Shown piece after piece: positions 32,669-40,838 of a stretch of 64,000 bases of DNA; position 1 is the stretch's first letter, and the number at the start of each line of letters is the position of its first letter. Source of the DNA: a virus. The notes under the pieces were generated by a model that searched no databases, had not been told where the DNA came from, and worked only from the letters and a program-made list of their open reading frames with translations. The position numbers were made by a program, and so were the translations under genes. The stretch covers positions 186,001 through 250,000 of IMG/VR virus record IMGVR_UViG_3300028654_000001. One strand, given 5' to 3'.

Positions 32669-33076
32669 GTGGCTTCCCCTCTTTTCAACTCTCAGAATCG
32701 CCCTCGGGCGGCTTCCCACTTAGCCGAGATTGACTTCGGCCGACTGGAAAAGTCTCGTAAAGAGAGCGGGAACGTCATCATAACCTACGAGACTTGCCCG
32801 GGTATTTTCCTACTGGCCTATGAGCAGGTTCATAATAGGAGCATCACATTTGCTCCGTTCCCAGTACCGAAGTACTGGGAACGACATGTGACCAGGGTTC
32901 ACTTACTGGTACCCGCTCCAGGCTCAATCAATCTCAAGAATGGGTCCCAAGTTACAACTATACCGGAGGATAGTGTAGCCCATGTTCTAGGGGCCATCCA
33001 GTATGTGCTAGAACAAGGTGGGTTCCAGGTAGTACTAGGTGCTCCAACTCGATTTGAACGAGCCGACGTGATTTAG
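32669..33076 (+). CDS. protein with C-terminal TRFER tag
   Basis: 135 residues from GTG 32669. Beta-rich core (NVIITYETCPGIFLLAYEQ; VHLLVPAPGSINLKNG), ending GAPTRFERADVI. Convergent with the NADAR gene, overlapping by 42 nt. Function unknown. Confidence 0.7.
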   Translation: MASPLFNSQNRPRAASHLAEIDFGRLEKSRKESGNVIITYETCPGIFLLAYEQVHNRSITFAPFPVPKYWERHVTRVHLLVPAPGSINLKNGSQVTTIPEDSVAHVLGAIQYVLEQGGFQVVLGAPTRFERADVI

Positions 33077-33598
33077 ACGAATAATCTTACGGACTGCCAT
33101 GAGAATCTTCCCCAACCGATTGACTCCAGTCTTTGAGCTTCCCCATCCCCAATAGGGATCGTGGACAGTACTCTCGATAATTGGACTTTCTCCGGTGCTC
33201 AAAAGAACCAACTGGCAGCTCTCATTCTGATCGAACTTGGATAGAACTACCCCGAACATTGCCCAATCTTTGACAAGGTTAATGACCTTGCTCGGACCAC
33301 GTCCATCATCTACAAGGTTATCGAAGTCCGGGTGCTCGTTTGTCCTGATAAATGGAGAATCCCAATCTTCCCGTAAGGGAAGGGTCCTATCTCGTCCGAT
33401 GGTGGCTGCAGCCATAGGATTGGCAGCGTTATGAATCCGATCAACTAAGTCCATCCGATGTGGGAAGAACTTCATTGCCTGAAAAGAAGCTTCTGAGGTC
33501 TTCCACTTACGACCCATAAACATAAGGCCATGCCTTGAAAAGTTTGAGAAACATCCGTAGGGTATCTCCTTTGGTGAATAAAATAGTACTAGTTCCAT
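33035..33598 (-). CDS. NADAR domain protein (YbiA-like)
   Basis: 187 residues. LFYSPKEIPYGCFSNFSRHGLMFMGRKWKTSEASFQAMKF, AANPMAAATIGRDRTLPLREDW and LLSTGESPIIESTVHDPYWGWG are the main NADAR motifs. NADAR enzymes cleave N-glycosidic bonds of ADP-ribose-type substrates; some reverse ADP-ribosylation of guanine in DNA and act as antitoxins or phage countermeasures to DarT-type toxins. Start supported by GGTGTA 9 nt upstream. Confidence 0.88.
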   Translation of the reverse strand: MELVLFYSPKEIPYGCFSNFSRHGLMFMGRKWKTSEASFQAMKFFPHRMDLVDRIHNAANPMAAATIGRDRTLPLREDWDSPFIRTNEHPDFDNLVDDGRGPSKVINLVKDWAMFGVVLSKFDQNESCQLVLLSTGESPIIESTVHDPYWGWGSSKTGVNRLGKILMAVRKIIRLNHVGSFKSSWST

Positions 33599-33607
33599 AT
33601 TTTTGAG

Positions 33608-33613
33608 TACACC
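33608..33613 (-). promoter_or_regulatory. GGTGTA element
   Basis: Minus strand, 9 nt before the ATG of the NADAR gene. A second copy lies at 33650-33655. Confidence 0.5.
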
Positions 33614-33790
33614 GAGTAGAAAGTTGTTTACTTCAGCCTACCGTTGATGTACACCTAGACCTTAGGCGGCTCTAGAGAGGACCTTCTGCTCCGCCCCCCT
33701 CAAGACAGAGGGTCTCCTAGGGCCGTCAATTATTTTGGTATTTAGAGGGATACATTTGTCCAGAAATGAGTGTACCCTGATTTAGGTAAA
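33614..33790. other. divergent noncoding region
   Basis: About 180 nt between NADAR and the deoxyribosyltransferase-like gene. It holds a second minus-strand GGTGTA (33650-33655), which has no start codon at the usual distance, and an imperfect hairpin (GACCTTCTG with CAGAGGGTC, about 33680-33717). No ORF. It may be a tandem promoter or encode a short RNA. Confidence 0.4.
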
Positions 33791-34276
33791 ATGCTCTGCG
33801 TCGGATTATTCGGAACTTGTGACAAGCATAAATGGAGAGATCCATTTATGGAGAAGTACGATGAGCTGGGAATCCCCTACTTCAATCCGATGGTCGACAA
33901 TTGGCACGCGGGGCTTGTACCACTTGAAGCTCAGCACTTGGCCGAAGATGAGATCATCATGTTCCCGATCCTCGGGTGGTCCTATGCTGAGGGCAGCCTT
34001 TCAGAGATGGGTTTTGGACCATTGAAGGCTATGCGCCAGAACAGTAATCGAAGCTTTGTGTACTTCATCGAGACAGTTCTCCACGAGAGGTTAACTGATC
34101 CAGAGCGATGTGAGGCATCACTCCGAGCTAGGGAGCTCCTCATTGGTCACCTAAAAGAGTTGGGTGCACCCAACATCTACCTTGTGCAGAGTCTCGAGCA
34201 AGCTCTCGAGACCACCATTGATCTCTATGGTGTACACAAGAAGATGAGTGAGTTGCACAATGCCTCAGCTGGATAG
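33791..34276 (+). CDS. nucleoside 2-deoxyribosyltransferase-like protein
   Basis: 161 residues from ATG 33791; an in-frame GTG at 33770 is possible. LCVGLFGTCDKHKWRDPFMEKYDELGIPYFNPMVDNW followed by EDEIIMFPILGWSYAEGSLSEMGFG resembles the NDT-like family (G-G/T, W-R-D, NP-V, W, and a late S-x-x-E). Family members act on nucleosides or nucleotides. Paralogue-like to 7347 and the N-terminus of 62246. Confidence 0.75.
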   Translation: MLCVGLFGTCDKHKWRDPFMEKYDELGIPYFNPMVDNWHAGLVPLEAQHLAEDEIIMFPILGWSYAEGSLSEMGFGPLKAMRQNSNRSFVYFIETVLHERLTDPERCEASLRARELLIGHLKELGAPNIYLVQSLEQALETTIDLYGVHKKMSELHNASAG

Positions 34277-34277
34277 A

Positions 34278-34293
34278 CTAGGTCAAGACCTAG
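34278..34293. repeat. short palindrome after gene end
   Basis: CTAGGTCAAGACCTAG immediately downstream of the previous stop; could form a 6-bp hairpin. No U-tract, so termination is uncertain. Confidence 0.3.
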
Positions 34294-34362
34294 AAGATCA
34301 GCGCCAACTCTGTAAACGCCCGATGACTTAAGAGACAGCGCGGACGAAACGGATAAGGCCTC

Positions 34363-34368
34363 GGTGTA
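34363..34368 (+). promoter_or_regulatory. GGTGTA element
   Basis: Plus strand, 9 nt before the GTG at 34378. Confidence 0.5.
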
Positions 34369-34377
34369 CTTGGGGGA

Positions 34378-34845
34378 GTGGCAACCCCTAGCATCGACGA
34401 TCCTTACCGTATACTAGCTTCATACGCTCTCCGTAAGCCACCTGAGGTTCTACCTAGCTCTGTTATTTTCGAGGCTAGGAAGAGGGCAAAGCAAGTATGT
34501 GGTTATGACCCACCACTATTGGATAGATTTCTCAGCTTCTATACAGACGTTGAACCTCACATAAGTGTCACAGCTGAGGATGCCGTACGGGCTGAGAAAC
34601 TACTTCGGTGTATCTGGAGGGGTGATGTCGATGAGGCCTATGATCCAACCCCTGGTACCTACCAGCATTTCAAGGGAAACTTCTACACAGTACAATCGAT
34701 AGCCAAGCTCCTACAAGGGCCAAAAGAAGAGCTGGCTGTTGTGTACGGAAATGATGATGGAACGTTTGTTAGACCCCTACGAGAGTGGGTTGAGTTAGTA
34801 CTTTGGCCTGATGGTGAATACCATCCTAGATTCAAGAGACAGTAG
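34378..34845 (+). CDS. protein with C-terminal DUF1653 domain
   Basis: 155 residues from GTG 34378. The C-terminal ~50 residues, PGTYQHFKGNFYTVQSIAKLL...ELAVVYGNDDGTFVRPLREWVE...PRFKRQ, match DUF1653 (G.Y.H.KG..Y.V..IA....E..VVY....G...VRP...F......PRF). Such domains are small beta barrels of unknown role. Its final PRFKRQ is a faint echo of the TRFER tag. N-terminal part is helical. Confidence 0.75.
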   Translation: MATPSIDDPYRILASYALRKPPEVLPSSVIFEARKRAKQVCGYDPPLLDRFLSFYTDVEPHISVTAEDAVRAEKLLRCIWRGDVDEAYDPTPGTYQHFKGNFYTVQSIAKLLQGPKEELAVVYGNDDGTFVRPLREWVELVLWPDGEYHPRFKRQ

Positions 34846-34847
34846 TT

Positions 34848-35597
34848 ATGCCAGCTGGAGCCTTTTGGCGCCTTCAGTACAGAGATGGCCTAGATCACAG
34901 AATTCAAGCTCGGGCTGATAGGCAAAGGTTTGCCCAAGACAGGAACGTCCTCACAGCCATTACTCGCTACCACGAGGGCGCTTTCGTTCTGGAGGTTCAG
35001 CTTGTCGATGATGCGGAGTCTACCTTCGATGGGAGTCTTCACGAGCTCTACAATCGACAGCAGTCCATTCGAAACCCACCGCCAGTGACTAGGACCATCT
35101 CCTCCTTAGCTAGATGGGGAAACACACCTGATTCAAATGGGATGGTCATAGATCCCCAAGTCAGGGAGAACATCATCAGTCAGTACATCCAAAGCTCAGG
35201 GGGTCGTCAACGATTGGCCCAGGCGATGGTAGCCCCTCTCCGAACACGACTAGACTACTCGGGGATGGCAAGACGGGTATTCATGGTTGAACCTCTCCAA
35301 GGAGGGGCCTTGCCCACCTACGACAAGGACATGGTCAGTGACTTCAACCCGCCCGACTGGGTCGACGCTGGCACGTGGGTCAAGAGTGACGATAAATACG
35401 CGATTATTGTGGCCACCGAGCCGAAGAATACCGAAAGCCTACCCTTCAACTCGGCTATAGTTGAATACCAGGTCTGGAGGGATTACGGGCCTCCAAAGAG
35501 GCTTGACGCGGAAACCTTCTGTAAGTACTGGTTACCATCCGAGACTCCAGCAGAGCCTAGAACCCGATTCGAACGAATTCTGATGGACGATGATTGA
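34848..35597 (+). CDS. protein with beta module and C-terminal TRFER tag
   Basis: 249 residues. The C-terminal module PDWVDAGTWVKSDDKYAIIVATEP...ETFCKYWLP resembles modules in 36294 and 38736 (DxW..G...Y.V......F...W.P). It ends PRTRFERILMDDD. The N-terminal 160 residues are unknown. Overlaps the next ATG by 8 nt, so probably co-translated. Confidence 0.72.
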   Translation: MPAGAFWRLQYRDGLDHRIQARADRQRFAQDRNVLTAITRYHEGAFVLEVQLVDDAESTFDGSLHELYNRQQSIRNPPPVTRTISSLARWGNTPDSNGMVIDPQVRENIISQYIQSSGGRQRLAQAMVAPLRTRLDYSGMARRVFMVEPLQGGALPTYDKDMVSDFNPPDWVDAGTWVKSDDKYAIIVATEPKNTESLPFNSAIVEYQVWRDYGPPKRLDAETFCKYWLPSETPAEPRTRFERILMDDD

Positions 35598-35931
35598 AAC
35601 CCCACTTATCGATCTACCTACCGTGAGTAAGGGAAGACGGTTGGTTCAGGTCATCCTGGCCATACTAAAAACCCATCCCGAGGGGATCACAGAGGTTGGT
35701 CTCCACAAGGATGACTTCTGGATCTTGCTGGACATGCTCGGGTATTCATGTTCAACTGCAGTCGTGACCCTGCACAAGGTCAAGGTGTTTACTGATAATA
35801 CCAAGCAGGATATGCTTAGTATCCGAGCAAGTGGTGGTAGTTCCAAGGTCTTTATCGAGGATATCTGGGTGATCCTACATCCAGAAGAGGAAACCCGACT
35901 TCACCGCGTACTGAGGGAGGGAGTAATTTGA
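35590..35931 (+). CDS. small protein with C-terminal TRLHR tag variant
   Basis: 113 residues. Helical N-terminal part (RRLVQVILAILKTHPEGITEVGLHKDDFWILLDMLG) suggests a winged helix; it ends EETRLHRVLREGVI, a diverged TRFER peptide with His for Glu. Stop abuts the next ATG. Confidence 0.65.
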   Translation: MIETPLIDLPTVSKGRRLVQVILAILKTHPEGITEVGLHKDDFWILLDMLGYSCSTAVVTLHKVKVFTDNTKQDMLSIRASGGSSKVFIEDIWVILHPEEETRLHRVLREGVI

Positions 35932-36297
35932 ATGATGAGGGTTCTGATCATTGATTCATACGCCAAGGAAGAAGCAGACAAGGTAGTCAAGTTTGCGTTC
36001 CGCCCAGAGAATCTTTACCGTCCAGGGACTACCGCCAGGATCCCAGGAAATGTGAGGAAGCATATCCTTGTACTCGGGGACTACAAGATAGTCTTCTCGT
36101 TGACACGAGATCCTCAAACTGGTGAGGTTTTCAGACACCTCTCAATGTCGGTTCCAACTCTAGGGGCCTTCCCACACCCTGCAGCGATAACCGAGGTCAT
36201 CGACCTATTTGGATTCAAGGGGGGTTTGTGTAACTGTCAACTCGATGCAAATAGAGTTGATAATTGCATCACAGTAGCTCAGAACCTCGAATCTTAG
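35932..36297 (+). CDS. hypothetical protein
   Basis: 121 residues (ATG 35932 or 35935). Alpha/beta protein, ILVLGDYKIVFSLTRDPQTGEVFRHLSMSV in the middle. No tag. Third gene of the 34848-36297 run. Convergent with 36294-36680, overlapping by 4 nt. Function unknown. Confidence 0.65.
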   Translation: MMRVLIIDSYAKEEADKVVKFAFRPENLYRPGTTARIPGNVRKHILVLGDYKIVFSLTRDPQTGEVFRHLSMSVPTLGAFPHPAAITEVIDLFGFKGGLCNCQLDANRVDNCITVAQNLES

Positions 36298-36680
36298 ATC
36301 ACATCCTCCCTCTCAAATCGAGTTGGAGGGAGTTTTTCTTCTACCACCTTCTCTCTTTTGCGACTTAGGACCTGTGGCTTTGGGGCTGGACGCCACTTAT
36401 CTAGGACATCTTTTAACCAACGAGAGATGGCTGACTTCGGGTTACCTTCACGTTCGAAGTGGATGTAGTTGTTCCCACCTGAAACTACCCGTATACCTGT
36501 TATTACGAACACAGGCATATCATAGGGTGTAGGGTTTTCGGGCAGGTTACGACAAACCCAATCAGGTCCTTCAGGGAATAGTGAGGTAATCTTGGATGGT
36601 GGAAGTGGGATTATCTTACTCCCCACTGCAACCCAACTATCATCCTTTGGAGCTTTCCAGGGGTCTTTGATCCGAGGCAT
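36294..36680 (-). CDS. beta module protein with C-terminal TRFER tag
   Basis: 128 residues. One module DDSWVAVGSKIIPL...PVFVITGIRVVSGGNNYIHFE...WLKDVLDKWRPAP, then a basic linker and KLPPTRFEREDVI. The last nine residues are identical to the tag of 12805-13557. Start lies in a palindromic divergent promoter shared with 36714. Confidence 0.72.
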   Translation of the reverse strand: MPRIKDPWKAPKDDSWVAVGSKIIPLPPSKITSLFPEGPDWVCRNLPENPTPYDMPVFVITGIRVVSGGNNYIHFEREGNPKSAISRWLKDVLDKWRPAPKPQVLSRKREKVVEEKLPPTRFEREDVI

Positions 36681-36690
36681 TAGTTACCAC

Positions 36691-36696
36691 TACACC
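36691..36696 (-). promoter_or_regulatory. GGTGTA element, minus half of palindrome
   Basis: 10 nt before the ATG at 36680. Confidence 0.55.
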
Positions 36697-36702
36697 GGTG
36701 TA
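36697..36702 (+). promoter_or_regulatory. GGTGTA element, plus half of palindrome
   Basis: 11 nt before the ATG at 36714; abuts the minus-strand copy back to back. Confidence 0.55.
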
Positions 36703-36713
36703 AGTGGTAACTA

Positions 36714-37754
36714 ATGCCAACGTGGAGGATTGAGTACCCTAGCCTACTTGCAAACGATAGAACACAGCTATACGCCGAGTGGGCTCTCATCCGAAACGAT
36801 CCTATGCTGACAAACTGTGAGACTACAGAAAGTCAGGACAACCCAATAACGATACTTACAGCCTCTTTCCTTGGGTTTGGCCCTGAGAACCCCGCGGTCT
36901 CAGAGATTATCCGAAGGCGAGGGATCCTACAACTTCCTGTCAACATCCAGATGCCGCTTATAGTATCCCGTCTGGCATCCAACAGTGAAGGTAGGTATGA
37001 GGTCGTTAGGGATGACCAACCCAGGTTCGGTGATGGCAGGCATTCGAGACCAGACAGGTTGCGAGGACACACCATTAACGCGATCATGTTTGATGTTGAG
37101 GCTTCGTTCAATAGTGGGATCCCACTACATCCTGGGGATCTTGTCGGAGTGGATCCCGCTACTGGATTAGTTATCCGTGAGGGTTTGTCCTTACTCTCGA
37201 CTCCTCCCGTTGGGATTGTAGCTGGGGTTGATATCGCAGTTGGTAGTGATCGATCTGAGATTACCCTGGCTCGGAGAAGGTTCCCAGAAGATGCTGATAG
37301 AGCTTTCAGGCAAGAGTTCATGGGGGAATTCCCAGAAGAAGGCTCCCCGGTTAGAACTGAGCTGACAGTCCTCGCTGCGGATCCCCCAAGAGCCCCCATT
37401 GGGTTCACGGTGCATGAGCGGATTGGAATGGCAGTCATCAACCCACGTACAATCGAACGGATTCAGGCAACTAGGGTTAACGTACCCCTATTCGAACTTG
37501 AGAATAACCCACAAATCAACCTGAGTGACATACGAGAACGAAGACTTGACCTGATCGAGCGTTCGGTGCACTCGATCCAAGAACAAGAGGATCGGGAGAT
37601 CTTGGCCGCACTCGAGGGTACCTTCACGAACCAGCCGAGGCCTCCAGTGACCCCGACCCCAGTGGTGGCACCTGAACCTGTGGAGGAGAACTTCATCCGT
37701 AGAACCCGCTTCGAGCGTATCCTTGATGATACAGATGAACTGTACCCACTCTAA
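36714..37754 (+). CDS. large TRFER-tagged protein
   Basis: 346 residues, beta-rich. The middle contains HPGDLVGVDPATGLVIREG and VGIVAGVDIAVGSDRSEITLARR, a structural-protein-like beta pattern. A helical Arg/Glu-rich segment (about 240-305) is followed by a Pro linker and RRTRFERILDDTDELYPL. It could be virion-associated, but no family is recognised. Confidence 0.72.
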   Translation: MPTWRIEYPSLLANDRTQLYAEWALIRNDPMLTNCETTESQDNPITILTASFLGFGPENPAVSEIIRRRGILQLPVNIQMPLIVSRLASNSEGRYEVVRDDQPRFGDGRHSRPDRLRGHTINAIMFDVEASFNSGIPLHPGDLVGVDPATGLVIREGLSLLSTPPVGIVAGVDIAVGSDRSEITLARRRFPEDADRAFRQEFMGEFPEEGSPVRTELTVLAADPPRAPIGFTVHERIGMAVINPRTIERIQATRVNVPLFELENNPQINLSDIRERRLDLIERSVHSIQEQEDREILAALEGTFTNQPRPPVTPTPVVAPEPVEENFIRRTRFERILDDTDELYPL

Positions 37755-38290
37755 GTAGGATTTAGGATCGATCCTTCTGCAACAGCTTCAGTAGCCTCCA
37801 GAGCTTCCTTGGCTACCCCTCTAGATTTGATGGTAATTAAACCGGTGGCTGTACGGGTACCCGTTCTATGAACTCGATGCATCACCCCCTTGTGCACGTA
37901 AGTTCGTTCGGGTAGCATTCGAGTCCAAACCGCGATAAGTCTCTCTCCGAGCCCCCTGACGGTCAGGGTTGACCCTTTGAGGAGTTCTTGGTCAAGAGGT
38001 TCAATCCCAGGGCACTCGCCTTCTATGTCCTCCAGAGGTTCACCATTGAGTGCTTCCCCCAATGAGATTAACCCAACCTCAATGGTTGGATACTTACCAG
38101 ACGGTCCAGTTGGAGTTAGAACTAGAGCGATTCTTTTTCCTTCTGCTCGTACTTCCAGTGTAGATCCTTGTAGAATGGCCCTGTCAACGAGATCAACCTC
38201 TCGGTCAAGACGATCGAACCTAGAAGTTACCTGGCCTGTAGCAGGCTCGGTAACCTCAATGTCGTGGTCAAAACGGGTCATTTCAGGCAT
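37751..38290 (-). CDS. protein with N-terminal TRFDH and SRFDR motifs
   Basis: 179 residues. It begins MPEMTRFDHDIEV and has TSRFDRLDREV at residues 22-32: two copies of the tag at the N-terminus rather than the C-terminus. Two related repeats follow: LQGSTLEVRAEGKRIALVLTP and LKGSTLTVRGLGERLIAVWTR. The position shift argues for a transplantable linear motif. Confidence 0.68.
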   Translation of the reverse strand: MPEMTRFDHDIEVTEPATGQVTSRFDRLDREVDLVDRAILQGSTLEVRAEGKRIALVLTPTGPSGKYPTIEVGLISLGEALNGEPLEDIEGECPGIEPLDQELLKGSTLTVRGLGERLIAVWTRMLPERTYVHKGVMHRVHRTGTRTATGLITIKSRGVAKEALEATEAVAEGSILNPT

Positions 38291-38302
38291 TTTGGCTCAC
38301 TA

Positions 38303-38734
38303 ATGGCAACACCCTACTGCCCACAGCCGACGGATCAACCGGTGGACCCTAGCACACTACCGTGGATTCTGAACTTGAATGACATGAGATTCTCGCATGT
38401 TGAGGAGTTAGTATTTGTATGCTGGGCTAATACTATAGAAGAATTGAAGGAATTCGTCAATCGGGAAACCGTTGAGTACTACAAGGATGATAAGTGGGGG
38501 AAAACATTCAGAAAATACGGACCCATTGAGTGGTTTAATCGACCCTGGGACTATGATGAGAGCAAGCACTTTCTGCAAGTACCACCAACCTTAATTGCAT
38601 ACGGAGTCATGGAGTACCGAAACCCGATAGTTGTGAACCTCCCGAGTATCCAAGACCTGGTTTCTAGAGCTCAGTATGAAAACCCACAACCGGCTACGCG
38701 GCTCGAACGAATAGCCTTCAATATGGTGGAATAA
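38303..38734 (+). CDS. protein with C-terminal TRLER tag
   Basis: 143 residues from ATG 38303; an in-frame start at 38264 would overlap the divergent gene. Trp/aromatic-rich body; ends QPATRLERIAFNMVE. No domain recognised. 1-nt gap to the next gene. Confidence 0.65.
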   Translation: MATPYCPQPTDQPVDPSTLPWILNLNDMRFSHVEELVFVCWANTIEELKEFVNRETVEYYKDDKWGKTFRKYGPIEWFNRPWDYDESKHFLQVPPTLIAYGVMEYRNPIVVNLPSIQDLVSRAQYENPQPATRLERIAFNMVE

Positions 38735-38735
38735 T

Positions 38736-39611
38736 ATGCCACTTCCAGATTGGGCTATCCTTGGATCCGTTATCTACCCACGGCCGCGTGATTCATATAT
38801 TAGAATCATAAGGGAATCTGGGGCTATCATAGTATATGCACTTCGAGAAGAGGTGCAGTTGAATCAGAACCATGTGGTATTCAGCGTAGACTCTGAAACT
38901 CTAGAGCATAACTGGATGCCACTTTCAGAAGCTGCACCCTTGTTTTCTGACTCAACTTATGGGCCAATGCCCTCCTGGTTTACAATTGGCTCGCGAATTA
39001 TTCAAAACCACAACAATCTGACTTACATAATCCTCTCTTTTGACCCTATCCGCTGGTCAATGACTGCAACATTAGAAGACGAAGTGAGTCCAACCAACTT
39101 CACGGTGACAAACTTCATTAGACATTGGAGACCCGCTAGCTCAATCACAGAGCAGAAACCCACTACGAATGTCACTAATATCGTTCAAGGTAGGGTTCAA
39201 GTTGCCCCAGATTGGTTGTATCCGGGGAAGTTCCTTAGAAGGAAAGTGAATCCAAATCACGTGTTTGTGGTCTCAAGCCTAGACCCAAGACGTTTCGTTG
39301 CAGTACTGACTAGACTGGATAGCCTAAGGCCGATGGTTCTTGGATCGATCTTTGAAGAAGCTGATTATTGCCGTATCGATGAACAGTTCACTCAAGTCGA
39401 CAGTACAGGGAGCCCAGCAGCTGAGTATACGTGCAAGAAGTGCGGTGAAACCGGCGAGAGAGACTACGACGCTGAGGAGAGACGAGCCAGCATCGACACT
39501 GTTAGGGCTTATACCTGCAAGAGGGGTCACACCTGGTACTTCGTGGCGGGTACCGATCAAGATGGTAAGCCAGCCAATCCAAGTAGATTTGAGCGTGATA
39601 TCGGCATTTAG
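38736..39611 (+). CDS. three-module beta protein with zinc ribbon and SRFER tag
   Basis: 291 residues. Three related modules: PDWAILGSVIYPRPRDSYIRII (residues 3-24), PSWFTIGSRIIQNHNNLTYIIL (about 80-101) and PDWLYPGKFLRRKVNPNHVFVV (about 158-179), each ending near a Trp-Pro or Leu-x-x. A zinc ribbon YTCKKCGETG...YTCKRGHTW follows (about 228-270), then NPSRFERDIGI. A clear example of module plus tag. Confidence 0.75.
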   Translation: MPLPDWAILGSVIYPRPRDSYIRIIRESGAIIVYALREEVQLNQNHVVFSVDSETLEHNWMPLSEAAPLFSDSTYGPMPSWFTIGSRIIQNHNNLTYIILSFDPIRWSMTATLEDEVSPTNFTVTNFIRHWRPASSITEQKPTTNVTNIVQGRVQVAPDWLYPGKFLRRKVNPNHVFVVSSLDPRRFVAVLTRLDSLRPMVLGSIFEEADYCRIDEQFTQVDSTGSPAAEYTCKKCGETGERDYDAEERRASIDTVRAYTCKRGHTWYFVAGTDQDGKPANPSRFERDIGI

Positions 39612-39632
39612 TAGTATTCTTTTTATAGTTTT

Positions 39633-39638
39633 GGTGTA
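39633..39638 (+). promoter_or_regulatory. GGTGTA element
   Basis: Plus strand, 15 nt before the ATG at 39654. TATAG precedes it. Confidence 0.45.
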
Positions 39639-39653
39639 GTGTTCACTGCCATT

Positions 39654-40838
39654 ATGCAAAAGAAGCCGATTGTGAAGTCCACACCGAACAAGAAACCTAG
39701 CTGGTGGAACGCCCTTAACCTAGAATCACTAGATAGGTACAGTGATATGGCCCGGATGGTCATAGATCACGCTGTAACATCCGGAAAAACGGTATTCTCT
39801 GGGAATTGTAAGGGCAACCTGGAAGATGCTGATCAGGAAGACGCTTTCGAAGCTTTCGTTCAGGCATTGGTAGACGGCATTCAGGGTTACGTCAGCTTCA
39901 CCCATGCTCCTCCATTCGGCCGTGGGGCACTTGAAACTTGGGTGCTATGGGAAGGTGGATCGATTACCATCAAAATGGGTCTTGACAAAAAGGTCATGGT
40001 CAGTGTTGTAGCCCTTGGTTCCGAGGATTATGCAAATATTGCAGGGATTCTTGGTGGGTACCTGATTCCAGATAATGTCCGTCAACCGGTATACTCCCTG
40101 GCTAACGGAAATAATGGGATCGAAATCATGGAAGTCGGTCTAGCAGGAGAGTATCTAGAACGAGAGAACTACGTGCAGGAAGTTCTCGACGGTTTCGAGT
40201 ACATCATTGAGGAGATCAGAAGAGAGAGTCCAATCGGTCGTCTATCCATTATCTATGGGGATCCTGGTAGCGGGAAAACATACTTGATTCGTGGAATTAT
40301 CAACGAAATTCCAGATGCTATCTTCGTCCTAGTACCCTGCCACCTCGTTGAAGACTTGGCTGGCCCTCAACTGGTACCTATGTTGATTAGGGCGAGAAGC
40401 TTAGCAGGTACCAATAACCCCATTGTCCTGATTATCGAAGACGCGGACAGGGCCCTAGTACCTAGAGAAGAAGGTTCCCTGGCGGCTATCTCCTCTTTGT
40501 TGAATGTATCGGATGGTATCCTTGGCCGTACCCTAAATCTCAGGGTAATCTGTACAACCAATGCAAAGTTGGAGGATATCGATCCAGCCTTAAAACGGGC
40601 AGGTCGTCTATCTGTACAACTCAACATCGGACTTCTACCACTTGAAAAGTGTCAGGAGATCTACAGTAGACTCATGGACGGAGCTGAAGCATTATTCAGC
40701 GAACCCTTACCACTAGCTGAGATCTACCGATTTGTGAGTACCGAAAAGTTCGCCGACTCCGACGAGGACACTGACGAGAGTGAGGACGATGATGACGAGG
40801 ACGATGATGACGAGGACGATGATGATGACGAGGAATAA
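39654..40838 (+). CDS. AAA ATPase with polyacidic tail
   Basis: 394 residues from ATG 39654; GTG 39639 is an alternative but leaves no room after GGTGTA. Walker A GDPGSGKT (about 202-209), Walker B VLIIEDADRAL, sensor 1 VICTTNAKLEDIDPALKRAGR. The last 25-30 residues are almost all Asp/Glu. Same AAA branch as 26804. Could unfold or remodel proteins; the acidic tail might bind basic or DNA-binding partners. Confidence 0.85.
   Translation: MQKKPIVKSTPNKKPSWWNALNLESLDRYSDMARMVIDHAVTSGKTVFSGNCKGNLEDADQEDAFEAFVQALVDGIQGYVSFTHAPPFGRGALETWVLWEGGSITIKMGLDKKVMVSVVALGSEDYANIAGILGGYLIPDNVRQPVYSLANGNNGIEIMEVGLAGEYLERENYVQEVLDGFEYIIEEIRRESPIGRLSIIYGDPGSGKTYLIRGIINEIPDAIFVLVPCHLVEDLAGPQLVPMLIRARSLAGTNNPIVLIIEDADRALVPREEGSLAAISSLLNVSDGILGRTLNLRVICTTNAKLEDIDPALKRAGRLSVQLNIGLLPLEKCQEIYSRLMDGAEALFSEPLPLAEIYRFVSTEKFADSDEDTDESEDDDDEDDDDEDDDDDEE

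Larger units (their letters stand above)
36676..36718. repeat. 43-nt near-perfect palindrome spanning two divergent starts
   Basis: GGCATTAGTTACCAC-TACACC on the left mirrors GGTGTAAGTGGTAACTAATGCC on the right, with a single 1-nt indel. Both start codons, spacers and GGTGTA elements are inside. It is a symmetric back-to-back promoter or operator. Confidence 0.75.

Noticed and set aside
34378-34845. PRFKRQ at the end of the DUF1653 protein as a TRFER tag
   Set aside because: PRF near the end is intrinsic to DUF1653, so this resemblance may be coincidental; I left it out of the tag count.
36833-37441. A 202-codon minus-strand ORF opposite 36714-37754
   Set aside because: It runs wholly antisense to a tagged protein with coherent domains, has Ser/Pro-rich shadow composition and no promoter or ribosome site.
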